In this document: piece by piece, positions 46,096-57,261 of the stretch
How the letters are laid out: each line of letters starts with the position of its first letter
Numbering within the stretch: position 1 is the first letter of the stretch
Origin: Sanderia malayensis
Lineage: Eukaryota > Cnidaria > Scyphozoa > Semaeostomeae > Pelagiidae
Direction: 5' to 3'
Assembly: GCA_013076295.1 (NCBI GenBank)
Contig: RQOL01000718.1
Coordinates: forward strand, 4,996,081 to 5,060,080
Length of the DNA stretch: 64,000 nucleotides
Notes under the pieces: generated by a model
What the model was told of the DNA's origin: nothing
The model's database searches: none
What the model saw: the letters and a program-made list of their open reading frames with translations, nothing else
Translations under genes and position numbers: made by a program

Positions 46096-48960
46096 AACTT
46101 GTGTGAAATTGTAATTGCGCATTTACTGGCCGGCTCTCTTGGTTCAATCCATCAAAGAAAATCCATCAAAAGGGGCGCTACTATTGTAAAACAAGTGACT
46201 TTTAAGGAAATATCAGGAAATTTTGAGAACATTCAGCCTCGTTTGAGGAAAGCGTTGGTTTCACTTATGGAAGCAAAGCAATGCTTTTGCCAGTTTGAGA
46301 TCATTCTCTCACGACCCTGACATGGAGAAGAACGATGGACCTGAACTGATAATGGTAAGTAAGCGCCACTTTCCATAATCGTAGGAAAATAATGATCTAT
46401 AGATCAAAGTTTATCATGGTGGTTTATTTCAAGTTTTTAATGAAATCAAATGTTTAATCATAAAACTTTTGCTAAGACCTGTCATTCCATTTCCCTCTGC
46501 CAATATATTGATATGTTAATTTTTTTGTATAGCTAACAGATGATGACGATGAATTGCTTGCTGTCAATGATGGAAGTACTGAGTCAAACTTTCCTAAGTG
46601 GTAAGTTTCTTAAATCTTCTGTTGACTTCCTTCAAGCTTTTTAATGCAATGAACATGTAAACGGTTCTTCACAAGTTTACTTTTAGGATGACCAACCACA
46701 GGAATATACACAATGATCTTTCGCAAGCTCAAGGTTATATTCTTATAAACACTAACACGACGTACACGAGGCCTTTCGCAAGCACCACGTGCACTTAGAT
46801 ACATCGCGTGACAACTATAGGATTAAAAGACAAGACTAAAAACTGATTACACAAAAGGCTAAGGCTTTAAATATACCCTGACGTACACCCTACGGTAAAT
46901 CCGATACATTGTCATTAGTAGAAGTGTAAAGCAAATAAGGCATACCAAATGATACAAACTATAAGTTACAAAATGTGATTAAGTGATGACTTGGACAATA
47001 GAGTATTGAATCGAATGAGTCTAACGATAAGCAAGATAATCTTGAGGCAAGCGAATTAGGTATAACAATAAACAAACAGATAAATGAATAGATAGTACCA
47101 AGATAAAATAAGAGAACTAAGATAGTCTAACTAAAAATTCTCGATTTACCTTCTCTTTGAAAGGCACTTTTTCCTTTACCGAAAGGTCCATTTGTCTTGA
47201 AACGGCCATCATTGGACACAGCAAAGCACGGCGATTCGCGTGAACCGCAGCTTTGATCCTTTCATTCTTGTCTGCACGGTTTCTAGCCTGTTTTCCACAA
47301 GGCATTTTCGAGCTTTCCTGTGGCCGCAACTGGGGCAAAGTGACGATCTGACCAGGCCTGTTTTTATTTTTGGAACAATCAAATCGCGAAAGCGAGACTC
47401 CCTTCAGACCCCGCACAGTCTGCGCATCAGTCGATCAAGGGGGTCAGCTCATACAAGTTTAGAAACCATCCAGGTTGTTGTCACTGGTGATTGTTGATGC
47501 AAATGTAATGGCTGATTTTGTCCAACCTTCGGAAAGTGGAATTTCCAGCAGTTTGAAAGCGAAATTGAGAGAAAATTTGAGGGGAAAGAGTCAGCAAAGG
47601 AGGGGAGAACCGACAGAATCTTTGTTGTCGCGTCTTAAAACAATTTTTGAAAATAAATCCACACTTGTGGTGAGGGAAGAACAGCTGGAGAAGAACGGTA
47701 GAATATTTTTGGAACTGTGACGAAGATTCGCAGACATTTTTGATTTGAGTAATGGAGGACCACTGCATTCAGCTAGAGCTGTTATACATGAGAATGGCAC
47801 TGCACCTTTTCAAGTTTTGCATATGGCCCATTGCTCCATTGAACTTTTAGGAGAGAATAATATGGTCAACGATGAAGCCATCAAGAATTTATTAGATTCA
47901 TTTCAACCTCGGTACTTTTGTTGTGTTGGATTACGCTGTTCTGAATTTGAAGAAATTGCAAGAAGTGTCCACGTAGAATTAAAGAATAAAGAAGAGTTGA
48001 AGTACCCGTTCCAAAGAATAGCCAGCAAGAAATGTTTACGCTGGTTTAAAGCAGGTCAAAATATAAGTAAAGGGCAGAAAGAACACGGGGCTACTTGCGG
48101 AGAATGCAAGTCTTTCTGTTGATATGTGAGGGTAATGAAAGTTAGAAATGAGCAAGAGTCAACTGGGTTGCATATGAGAAACCGTTTGAAGGCATCATCA
48201 AACTTTGCAATTTCAAAATTGATACCGATAAGCAAGCAACGAAGAATCCTTGCAAATTCATGGAAACGAGAAGAGCAGCGCAAAGAGTTGAGAATTTATG
48301 AAGAGAAGCTGCAGGAATTTGATGTTGAACTGGATGAAACTCAGAATTCAGAAATGAAAAGTGTGGTAGAATGGATTAATCACAACGCTGTGAATGACTT
48401 AGAGACACTGTTGGCTGATTGTGAAAACCAAGATATCAGTGATGCCATCACAAAAATGTGGTACAAAGATACAGAAGACAGAGGAGAATTCTACAGGGAT
48501 CAGTTTTATATTCAAGGTTAGACACTCAATAATTTGCCTTTTGCAGCATAAATCTGCACAATATTGTAACAATATTGTGAATTCTTAACAATTTTTAAAG
48601 AATTTTTAAATGTTTAGAAAATAGTATTCCTGTTAAAAAGATTTGCTTCCCAACATTTGGAAGAATTCTAAGAGTTCAAAACATGTTGCATGAATGTTGA
48701 ACTGTACGTATATGAAAATTGTGTTGTATGTATATACAGTAACTGTGCTATTAATAAAAGATTTAATCAAATAGGAAACAATCAAAATGCTATAGTATAC
48801 AACTTTTAAATGAGATTTTATTTTTCTTCCAGGAAAAGAAAAAGCAAATGGTCATCGCTGGAGCGTGATTACATATAGAAATCTGGTAATGCAAAAGCTG
48901 CACATGGGTATCGGGACACACCATTATATGTCAAAGAAAAGATACTAAAGCGAAAAACCA
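46096..48960 (+). pseudogene. Transposase-like gene of an uncharacterised family (N-terminal part)
   Basis: Exons ending 46354 (ATAATG|GTAAGT), 46533-46600, 47474-48516 and 48833-~48960 join in phase. The protein is mostly helical and charged. It has VIVDANVMADFVQPSESGIS, FQVLHMAHCSIELL, then a CGECKSFC pair, IPISKQRRILANSWKREEQR and a final NGHRWSVITYRNL. This layout (zinc pair, basic segment, coiled stretch, then N-x-RWS-xx-TYR) is one I remember from many-copy cnidarian proteins that precede a DDE-type core. The downstream core is absent, a TGA at 47718 and one at 48121 interrupt it, and it stops at about 48947. The 873-bp intron 46601-47473 holds a separate minus-strand exon. Confidence 0.45.
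47150..47305 (-). CDS. Small basic first-exon candidate inside an intron
   Basis: ATG at 47305 opens MPCGKQARNRADKNERIKAA, a 52-residue basic frame ending AAAGAGAAG|GTAAAT at 47150, a possible donor. No second exon was found to the left. It lies antisense in the long intron of the gene at 46096-48960, so it may be the start of another inserted element. Confidence 0.3.
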
Positions 48961-49961
48961 AGAAAAGTAACGTGAAAAAGTGACAAATAACGTTAATCAC
49001 GAATCTGAAGCTATTTGATCCATTGTAGTATATGCATACAGCATTTTGTGTTCTTGAGTGTAGTACAACCGTTTATGTTTTCTTTGATCATTTCCCTACT
49101 TGATACAGATCATCCCTTATGGTTGTTCCACCTTTCACCAGGTCACCTTTAGAATCTGCAACTAAGCTGTAATGACTTTGAATTAACTGCCCAACTCTAG
49201 AGTGAACCATTTTTCTTTGCCACCAGGTGAACAATTTTTCAAAATTCTCAGAAGAAAAGAGCCTTTCGTTCTTTACAAAATTGGTATTTATGTACTGCAT
49301 TGTTTGAATAAATATCACCTTCAATTGTCCACAGTTGTTCACATTGTATGATGTTATCTGTGAAAAAATTAAAATGTGTTTTAAAACCAATTAAAAACAC
49401 TTTTCCCTCCATCCATTGAAATCTCAGCATAGCACTTAAAGTTTCTTGAGTTGCTTCCGATTAAATTTCTTTTATTTTGTCTTGGTTTTAGCTTTTAAGT
49501 CTTAGAGCTCCTGAAACATAATATTAAAAGAGTTTCTGCAATTTTTAGGCCATCCCATTACAGTGAACTTTAAACCAGTTTCTCATTGAAAACTGTGCAA
49601 TGAAAATACTTTAGTATCAACTTTCCATTTCATTCTTGACATAAAAATACTACGTCAAAGATTTAATTATTTAATGAGTTTTATGAGAACAGTGAAATAA
49701 AAATGCAATTGGCCATCAGTTTTTTATGTTTACTTTACCTGAATGAGTTTATCTCCATACACTTTCAGGCCACCATGATTAGCTGTCATGTTCAGAGTTT
49801 GATCCAGCAATCTCAAGTAGGGCAGGAAGACCCATTTTGGAACAAAAAACCATCCTCTGTCTCTTTCCATTAATCCAGTAGCGATCGCAGGGTTTTTTTC
49901 TCTTCTGGTGTCATCACAAGGCAGTACATAAATTTTCTGAAGTTAATCAGTGACTTCCATT

Positions 49962-52900
49962 TAGACCAGGCGACAAAGGGGGGTATCGTCAAAGTCGGAG
50001 GAACTTTACCCCAATAGGTGGATTTGGTCAATTTGGGGGCGCTGATTCCGAATATGGTTGTTATACCAAAGGGCGTGGCGGCGTTTAGCCTCTATTTCAA
50101 TTTTAAACCTCGTTTTCGATAAGAATTGTGAAACGTCTCGTTGAGCTAAAATACGTATGTAATACAGTTAAAATTGATGTTACTAAAGCAAATGGAGGAT
50201 GCTGCATTCAAATTTATTGGTTTCTTGGACAAAATGTTGACTTTTCCTCATTTTCATACTGAGCCTCGTTTCTGAAACTGGAAAAAATATTATTTGTGGA
50301 AAACTTTACAGCGAAACCTAAATCTCCCACACATCTGAAGTATGATGCACCTATTTGATAAATAATGTTTTATTTTTAGCAAGAATTGAAGTTTGTTTAT
50401 AATTTTAGGCTCATCTTTCAATCAATTGCATACTTTGCGAATAGTTTTGGCAGAGCTGGGAGATGTTTAACTTCTCAGTTTCACTATAAGTATTTTATTT
50501 TCGATATGAAAAGTGATGAGGTTTACACTGTGTAGAAGCATGTACTGTTATTGAAAGCTTTCGATCGCATTAAATTATGAAGGGTTAAAAATGAGTGGAA
50601 GTCCAGGTAGTTGTGTTCCCAAAATTGCCTGTATCGTGCACTACAAGAATATAAAGGAAGAAAGTATCACTCGCTTGACGGAAAAATCTCACAGTTCGTT
50701 GCTAGCAAGTAAATCGATAAGAGAAAGACTTGGTGGAGATAACTGGCACAAGGAGCAATGCGAAGGTATTCCTCAGGTATTTTCTGATGATCAGGGTTAC
50801 CATAGATCTTGCTATGCAAAGTTCACGCTTGCAAAATCCTACGCTAAACGCAGATCTTCAGATTTTGCAGAAGGTGTACGAACAGACAGCCAAAGAAGCC
50901 TGCGTTCTTGCGATCCGACAGCTTCATCTTCTGCAGTGGGAACGATCCTATTTCCAAAGCAATGTATGATATGCAAGAAAAGTACCCCGAAATCGGTGAA
51001 AGGAAAAAAACAGCCTTTATCTTTGATCGTTACGAAGCAGGCAGAAACTACTTTAAAGCAAGCAGCAGCTCTCCATAACGACCAAGAGCTTCTGGTGCAA
51101 ATACAAGACCAAGATTTGATCGCTAAAGAGCTCTTAAAACACAGGAAGTGCTATTTGGACTATACACGGATCGTGGGCAAACTTGTCGAGGATAAAGAGC
51201 TGGAAGATGCAGAAGTTCCCAATAAAACAAATTTTTCAGCTGTTTGTGAACTTGTGCAAACGAACATTCTTGAATTTCAGCAGTCGATATCTATGGAGAC
51301 ATTAATGACAGTATACGGTGGATCAAAAGAGAGACAAAATAGGCATTTGCTGAAGGACAGGTTGTCTAAGCAGTTTCCAGGTCAACTACTGTTTGTTAAA
51401 ACTGACTACCACGAGCCACATATCGTAATTAGTGCCAGTTGCATTGAAACATCTGCTTTCTCTTCAGTACCATTATTAGACAAGGAATTCTACATTAACA
51501 AGGCTGCTTTCATTCTTCGTGATGAAGTGCTTGACTTTGTTAAAAGTCTTCCTGAGCTCCCCTGGCCACCGACTGTTCAATCAATGAGCGCAGAAAATCG
51601 GCTTGGTCCAGAACTATTGTTGAATTTTTACAAGAAGCTTCTTGCAAAAAAGGGATCGCATCATTCGAGTAGTCCACAAGTGAGCAGCTTTGCAGAATCC
51701 TTCTCTCAAGATGTTCTTTTTGCTGTAAGCAGGGGTAACTTCTTGACAGCAAAGCATGTCTTGAACGGATGTGGAATCCATAGTTTGACTGGCCAAAAGC
51801 TCCCTATCAGCATACTAGCTAAGCAAGGGCACAGTGTGACGTATGATACAGTCTGTGAAATCGAAACATCCCAGGCAGAACTAACAAGAGTGTTTCAAAA
51901 AGAAGGAGCAAGCTTGCTATTGCAACCAAAGGAGGATTCCAGCATAGTCCCGACATTCTTTTGGTGGGACAACTTCGATCAAAACATAGAAAGCATGACT
52001 GGTCACGGGACGATTCATACAACACATGGTGAAGCTTTCCAAGAGCATTATCCAAGCAGCATTGTTCGTGATGAAACACGTAGTTTGACAAGATCCAAGA
52101 GACGTGCTCTTGCTCCCATTACTGAAAAACCAGTTCCACAAAAGCGAGTATCAGCACACACAGAGCCGCCACCACTGTCAACTGCGACCAGTGTCATTGG
52201 TATTGAGGGAAATTTGCATTGCAGAAATCTCCATTTGCTCTGGACCTTCGCGCGGAATGTAAACAACAATGAGCAAACCTGTCCCCGATTCATTGGATGG
52301 ATAACCCGGACGTTACAGGATAAAGAAGTTAAGAAAACTGAACTAACGTATCTGCCACCCATCCACAAACCCATTACGGAGTACGGAACAATGTTTGAAA
52401 TTTTCTATCAATCACGCAGGTTAGCAGAACAATGCAACATGAAATACACACACATTACTATGGACTGTGGTGCTGCAATGAAAGCGTATCATGTCCTCTG
52501 GAACAACCCAGATACATTCTCTGACGTTATCCTACATTTAGGGGATTTCCATGCTATGATGGAGATTTTCAATATCATTGGCACCATAGTAGCAGGGAGT
52601 GGTTTTGAAGACATAATATTCCAAGCTGGCTTGTGTGCATCTGGAAGTTTGAATGGTGTTATGAAGGGAAAGCACTATAATAGAGCGTGGATGGTTCACG
52701 AATCGTTTGCCGAGGCTGTAGTTAGGCTGTTTCAGGAACGCTGCGACATCACATTGCCTGAGGGGCTACGGAGATATTGCCACAGAGATTGGGATCAACG
52801 CGAGGAAATTGGGAAGGTTTTGGAAAATGAAAAAGTGAAAAATTACATCAAAGAGTACGATCGTTGTCAGAAGAAATGTCTTGAAGGGGAGTTCGGTAAA

Positions 52901-55900
52901 ACTGCACAATTTTGGATGCAGTACGCTAATGCAGTCGAGTCCTTACACAGATTGAGGTTTGCCATATGCAAGAATGATTTTGATTTGCGCCTTCTTATGT
53001 GGCAGTTCTGGTTACCATTCATGTTCATGACGAATAAAGTTCATTACTCCCGGTATGGTGCATATTACTGCTTTTTGATGGAGCATCTTGATGCAAACTA
53101 TCCAGGGGCCCGAGAGGAGATGGAGATGTATGGATTGTCGGTAAAGCGAAACAATCTGGGAATTGGACAAGCAGTAGATCTGGCAGGTGAACAGACATTC
53201 ATGAAACATGCTAAAACAGCAGGTATGTATTCTTTTCAATTTCATTCTCCTCTTCCTTAAATCCCTTTGACGGAGGGTTGGGATGTGTCGCTGTCGCTGG
53301 GGATGGTGAAACCTAATGAAATATTGAAGGAGATCTCCAAAAAATCAACTGGAAAATGTGTAAGATAGATATGCATGTCATCTAATCACATGCATTGTAT
53401 CAAAGGGAATAATTCAAATGCACCACTCGCTAAATCTTGAACCTGAGCTTAGCAAATTAAAAAACATAATATCATATCTGGAAATTTCTTCAATATAGCA
53501 GCCCGTATTGCCCCAGGGTAATTATTTACTTGTAATTTTTTTGGATGCAGGAAAACTCAAGGATAAATTTTATTTCAGGTGGCTTAAAACAGTGTCTTAA
53601 CAGTGAAACAGCTTACGAGAAATGGGTCTTGAATCGACCCATGCAAGCCGAGTACACCGAGGGACTTATGGACTTGTCTGGCTTGTCAAGAAGTATTATG
53701 AATCCAAGAAAATGTCTTCGACCATCAGAGATCATCAAAAGTGAGGAAATGGTCAAAAGAGTACAAGGGATCATCACGGAAACTTTCGTCAATCCTTTTC
53801 AAGCTGATCTTCCAAAAGATAATCTTTACAACATCGTGTCCGGCAGGCCAGTCGACAGCAAAATACATTCGGATCTTTGCACTATAAGACAAGAAGGAGA
53901 AGTCAAGCTTAAAGAATTCACAAATAGATTTACTGGAGATGACAGCCAATCACACACAAAGAAGTTCTTCGATCCAATCAAACGCACCAAACTTAAGACC
54001 TTCAAAGAAAGCTTCAAAAGCCAGAAAAAGAAAGAAAAGCAACGGGAAATCGTTGCACAACGAGATGTTCTTGGGCTCCTAGCAGCAAAGTCGCACGAGA
54101 AAAACGCTCCAGTTGATTTTGACAAGGCTCTTAGTTATCCGTTGTCACCTGTTCCTCTGTCTCTTGCCACCGCAGATGGAGCTATAAGAAAATCAGCAAA
54201 AAGCAAATTGTACCAGTGTGCTTTTGATGATCTACAGGAGGTATCATATGCAGAAATACCTGATGTCAAGATCTTTATCCTAGATTTAGCCGCAGCAGTG
54301 CGAAGTACCAATGCCAAGCAGTGCACAATTCGACAGTTTGCGAATAGGATCCTTCAAGCCATCCCACATCAGATGGAGGTGATATATGTAGCTTGTGATA
54401 TATATTCAGGTCACTCGATAAAGGAAGCTGAGCGAAAACGCAGAGGTGAGGGTGAGCGTTACATCTTGAATTCACCAGATGTCAAAGTTCCAAACGACAT
54501 CAGTGGATTCTTGAGTAACGGAGAAAACAAGGAGAGATTGTTCAATCTGATAATGCAAATGTGGATGGAAGAAAAATACAAGCTCGGGAAAAAGGTAATC
54601 TACTTCTCAAGTAAGATCAATTGCCATCTTATTTCAAAGGAAGAGTGCAAAGTTGTTGAGGAGCTTGCCTGTAACCACGAGGAAGCTGACACAAAAGTTG
54701 TCTTCTTGTTGGATCATGTTTTGCAGAGATATGGTCAGCACAGCAGAGTGATACTGAGATCTCCATCCGGTGATGTTGATATCCCTATAATTGTTTATGG
54801 CAACCAGCTCGATACTGATCTCCGGATTTTCCTTGACAATGGTACTGGGAAAAGCAGGAAGGTTCTAGACATGAACTCGTCGCAGCTTTCATCCGTCCAA
54901 AAACGTGGTATTATTGGATTTCATGCACTGACAGGCAATGATTACGTTTCTTCTTTCTTTGGAAAGGGCAAAGCAAGCTGCTACAAGATATACACGAAAT
55001 TCCCTCATCTTCAGGCAGCATTTTGTAATCTTGGAAACTCGTTTACCGTTGATGAACAGACCAAAGTGGCGTTGAGAGAATTTATCTGCAAAGTTTACGG
55101 AAAAGGAAGGCTGAATGACGTCGATGAGGCGAGAAGAGAGCTTTTTTGGAATCGGCTTCGAAGAGATAACCGAATTTCAGATCTCTCAGTGCTACCCCCT
55201 TGCAATCGCACAACGGAAATCCACATAAAGAGAGCCAATTTCGTTGCTTTGATGTGGAAAATGGCAAAGTCACCAATGCTCAACCTCGAGGACCCGAGTC
55301 AGCATGGTTGGACAGGAGATTTGGAGCCAGATTGGGGAACTGAGCCTTACCCAGAAGACATAGAACAGCTTTTAGTCCGAGATAACGTTGATGCTGCCAG
55401 CGTTGACAGTGATGACGATTCTGATCTAGAACTGGAAGACCTTGACTTGTAAAGACAAGATGGTATCCTGATAATTTGTTTAGTTTTGGTTATTTGTAAA
55501 TATCGTTGTTTATGTTGACATAAGTTTTCTGACGATGGTCATACCGTATACAAACGTTTGCTGTTACTTCATGCAACAAAATGTCTGAAGTGAAAGCATC
55601 AACTGCAGGCAAAGAATGAAATTTCGTGCAAGTAACATTCTTACGTCATTTTGCCTAGTGTCAGAGTGAGGCTTTGTCGGAATTGATACAAATGTCAACT
55701 TTTTGTCCAAGAAACCAATAAATTTGAATGCAGCATCCTCCATTTGCTTTAGTAACATCAATTTTAACTGTATTACATACGTATTTTAGCTCAACGAGAC
55801 GTTTCACAATTCTTATCGAAAACGAGGTTTAAAATTGAAATAGAGGCTAAACGCCGCCACGCCCTTTGGTATAACAACCATATTCGGAATCAGCGCCCCC

Positions 55901-55973
55901 AAATTGACCAAATCCACCTATTGGGGTAAAGTTCCTCCGACTTTGACGATACCCCCCTTTGTCGCCTGGTCTA
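49962..55973 (+). mobile_element. Academ-type DNA transposon, 6.0 kb, apparently intact
   Basis: Inverted ends of 280 bp (49962-50241 and 55694-55973) begin TAGACCAGGCGACAAAGG and look identical by eye, apart from one base near the inner edge. ATT flanks both sides (49959-49961 and 55974-55976), giving a 3-bp duplication. Inside is a single two-exon gene (50591-55452) with no stop or frameshift. It sits in an exon of another element gene. The TAGRCC start and 3-bp duplication match the decayed element at 4600-11488. Near-identical ends and an intact gene mean recent insertion. Confidence 0.8.
50591..55452 (+). CDS. Academ-type transposase fused to XPG/FEN-like nuclease
   Basis: Exons 50591-53222 and 53579-55452 (AG|GTATGT; tatttcag) join in phase to about 1501 residues. 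N-terminal zinc modules: HRSCYAKFT near residue 80, CMICKK near 126, HRKCYLDY near 185. Transposase core: D625 in TMDCGAAMKAYHVLWNN, D652 in HLGDFHAMMEIFNIIG, KGKHYNRAWMVHESF, E783 in ANAVESLHRLRF, then VHYSRYGAYYCFLMEHL and DLAGEQTFMKHAKTAGG. Nuclease half: D1113 in IFILDLAAAV, D1151 in VACDIYSGHSIKEAERKRRG, E1245/E1246/D1248 in CNHEEADTKVVF, D1276 and D1278 in SGDVDI, D1332 in HALTGNDYVSSFFGKGK. That series parallels the FEN1/XPG metal-binding acids and helix-3-turn-helix. It lacks the CXC tail of the other copy and ends acidic. Confidence 0.82.
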
Positions 55974-56259
55974 ATTCCACTTGTTTTTTTTTGTAAGCAA
56001 ATCTCCTGAGTTTTGCAATTCTCTGTTTGACACATTTGTAAATTTTGCCAAAGCAGCCACCACCCAATGTTAACAATGAAAGAGCAGAATTCAATGTTGT
56101 TGGCTCTCCTGGATTTGAAAGCGGATCTTTCTTGATTTGCTTTATTGCAATCACTTTACTCTGGATAAATTTAAAAATAGCAGCTGCAATGGCATGGATG
56201 ACGCAAAAGAAATCACCTTTGTCTCCGCTCATTTTCTTTGATTCGCGAAGCGTAATCAA

Positions 56260-57261
56260 TGAGGTTGTGTTGCGGGAGAATTTCGTGTAATCACTTTAGC
56301 CTCGTTTTCCACCAACCATAATGCTTTGCGAGCTGCATGCAACTTTTCCTGAAGGTCAACCAAACCAACACTCCAAAAATCTTGTCTTGTCGTCAGTGAA
56401 GTTGTGAGGAAGGAGATTTTTGCCAAGAAGTAAGTACATTTGTTTTTCTATATTCTACATCACAAATATTCAACATCATATATCTGTATCCCGGTTTTTT
56501 GCATGTAAGGAATAAACTCGTTGTTTGTTTGTTGTCGTAAGTTAGACTCTAGTCTGGTTTTGTTAGTTAGACTGTTGTCTCTGCTCTGGGAACACGCACT
56601 GCACTGCGGGAGTTCTTTTGGATTAGAAACCTTTAAAACTTCTTATATTGTAGAAGTCTGAGTGGAAAGGTTTTAATAATTTTTTGTTTTAACACTGTTT
56701 TTGTTACATATCTCGCAACTGTATTCTGGATGTTTTGAGTGACTCGGGTAGACTAGTTGACTCGAGTTTTGCCAGCTAGACTAGGCCCTTCCTGGTTGTC
56801 TCGCCAGGTGGGCGAAACCTGGCAGAACAGCCTTTTGCATCTCACCAAAGTTTCACAATAAGATTTTCTTAGTTAAGTACATTGTTCACGTCAACACTAT
56901 TTTTGTTGTGACTTGCACTTTTTTATAAGGGGTCATTAACCTAGACTAGTGCTAGGATTTCTGGTAATATCAATAGATTGCGTTAACAATAGAAAACAAT
57001 AAAAAATTTGTATAACTTTCTTATAATAAATATATACAAATAGTTTTATGCCCCTTGTGGCACTCTGAGATTTTTCTCAGTTACTTACAAATAATTTTGA
57101 TGCCCCTTGTGGCACTCTGAGACATTTCTCAGTTTCTTACAAATTCACTTCCTGTGGCACTTAGCCTCACATTGTTTGCCCCTTGTGGCATACTGCTGAA
57201 AAGCATATGCTAATGTCCTTTTTTGGTCCTCGCAGCATAATATTATAATTTTCAGATTGCC
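56260..57261. other. Leader region upstream of the Helentron gene, with short repeats
   Basis: No gene is seen. Near 57050-57190 the unit GCCCCTTGTGGCACTCTGAG occurs twice, plus partial copies (GCCCCTTGTGGCATACTG), about 50-75 bp apart. The segment could be the 5' part of the Helentron or its target. No Helitron 5' terminus could be identified with confidence. Confidence 0.5.

Larger units (their letters stand above)
49088..56259 (-). pseudogene. Unidentified element gene cut by the second Academ transposon
   Basis: The N-terminal part is at 56259-55977 (MSGDKGDFFCVIHAIAAAIF, then LRRFAYKKKQV). The same exon resumes left of the Academ insertion at 49958 (WKSLINFRKFMYCLVMTPEE, frame change, then GLMERDRGWFFVPKWVFLPY and NHGGLKVYGDKLIQ), with a donor at 49738. 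A last exon starts at 49357 after tttcacag (FEKLFTWWQRKMVHSRVGQL, then GGTTIRDDL). The two halves are separated only by the insertion and its ATT duplication. The pattern recalls repetitive cnidarian genes of unknown function. A frameshift near 49890 and the insertion make it non-functional. Confidence 0.45.

Noticed and set aside
50730..50969. Alternative-frame ORF inside the Academ gene
   Set aside because: Fully contained in the long conserved frame and lacking any domain.
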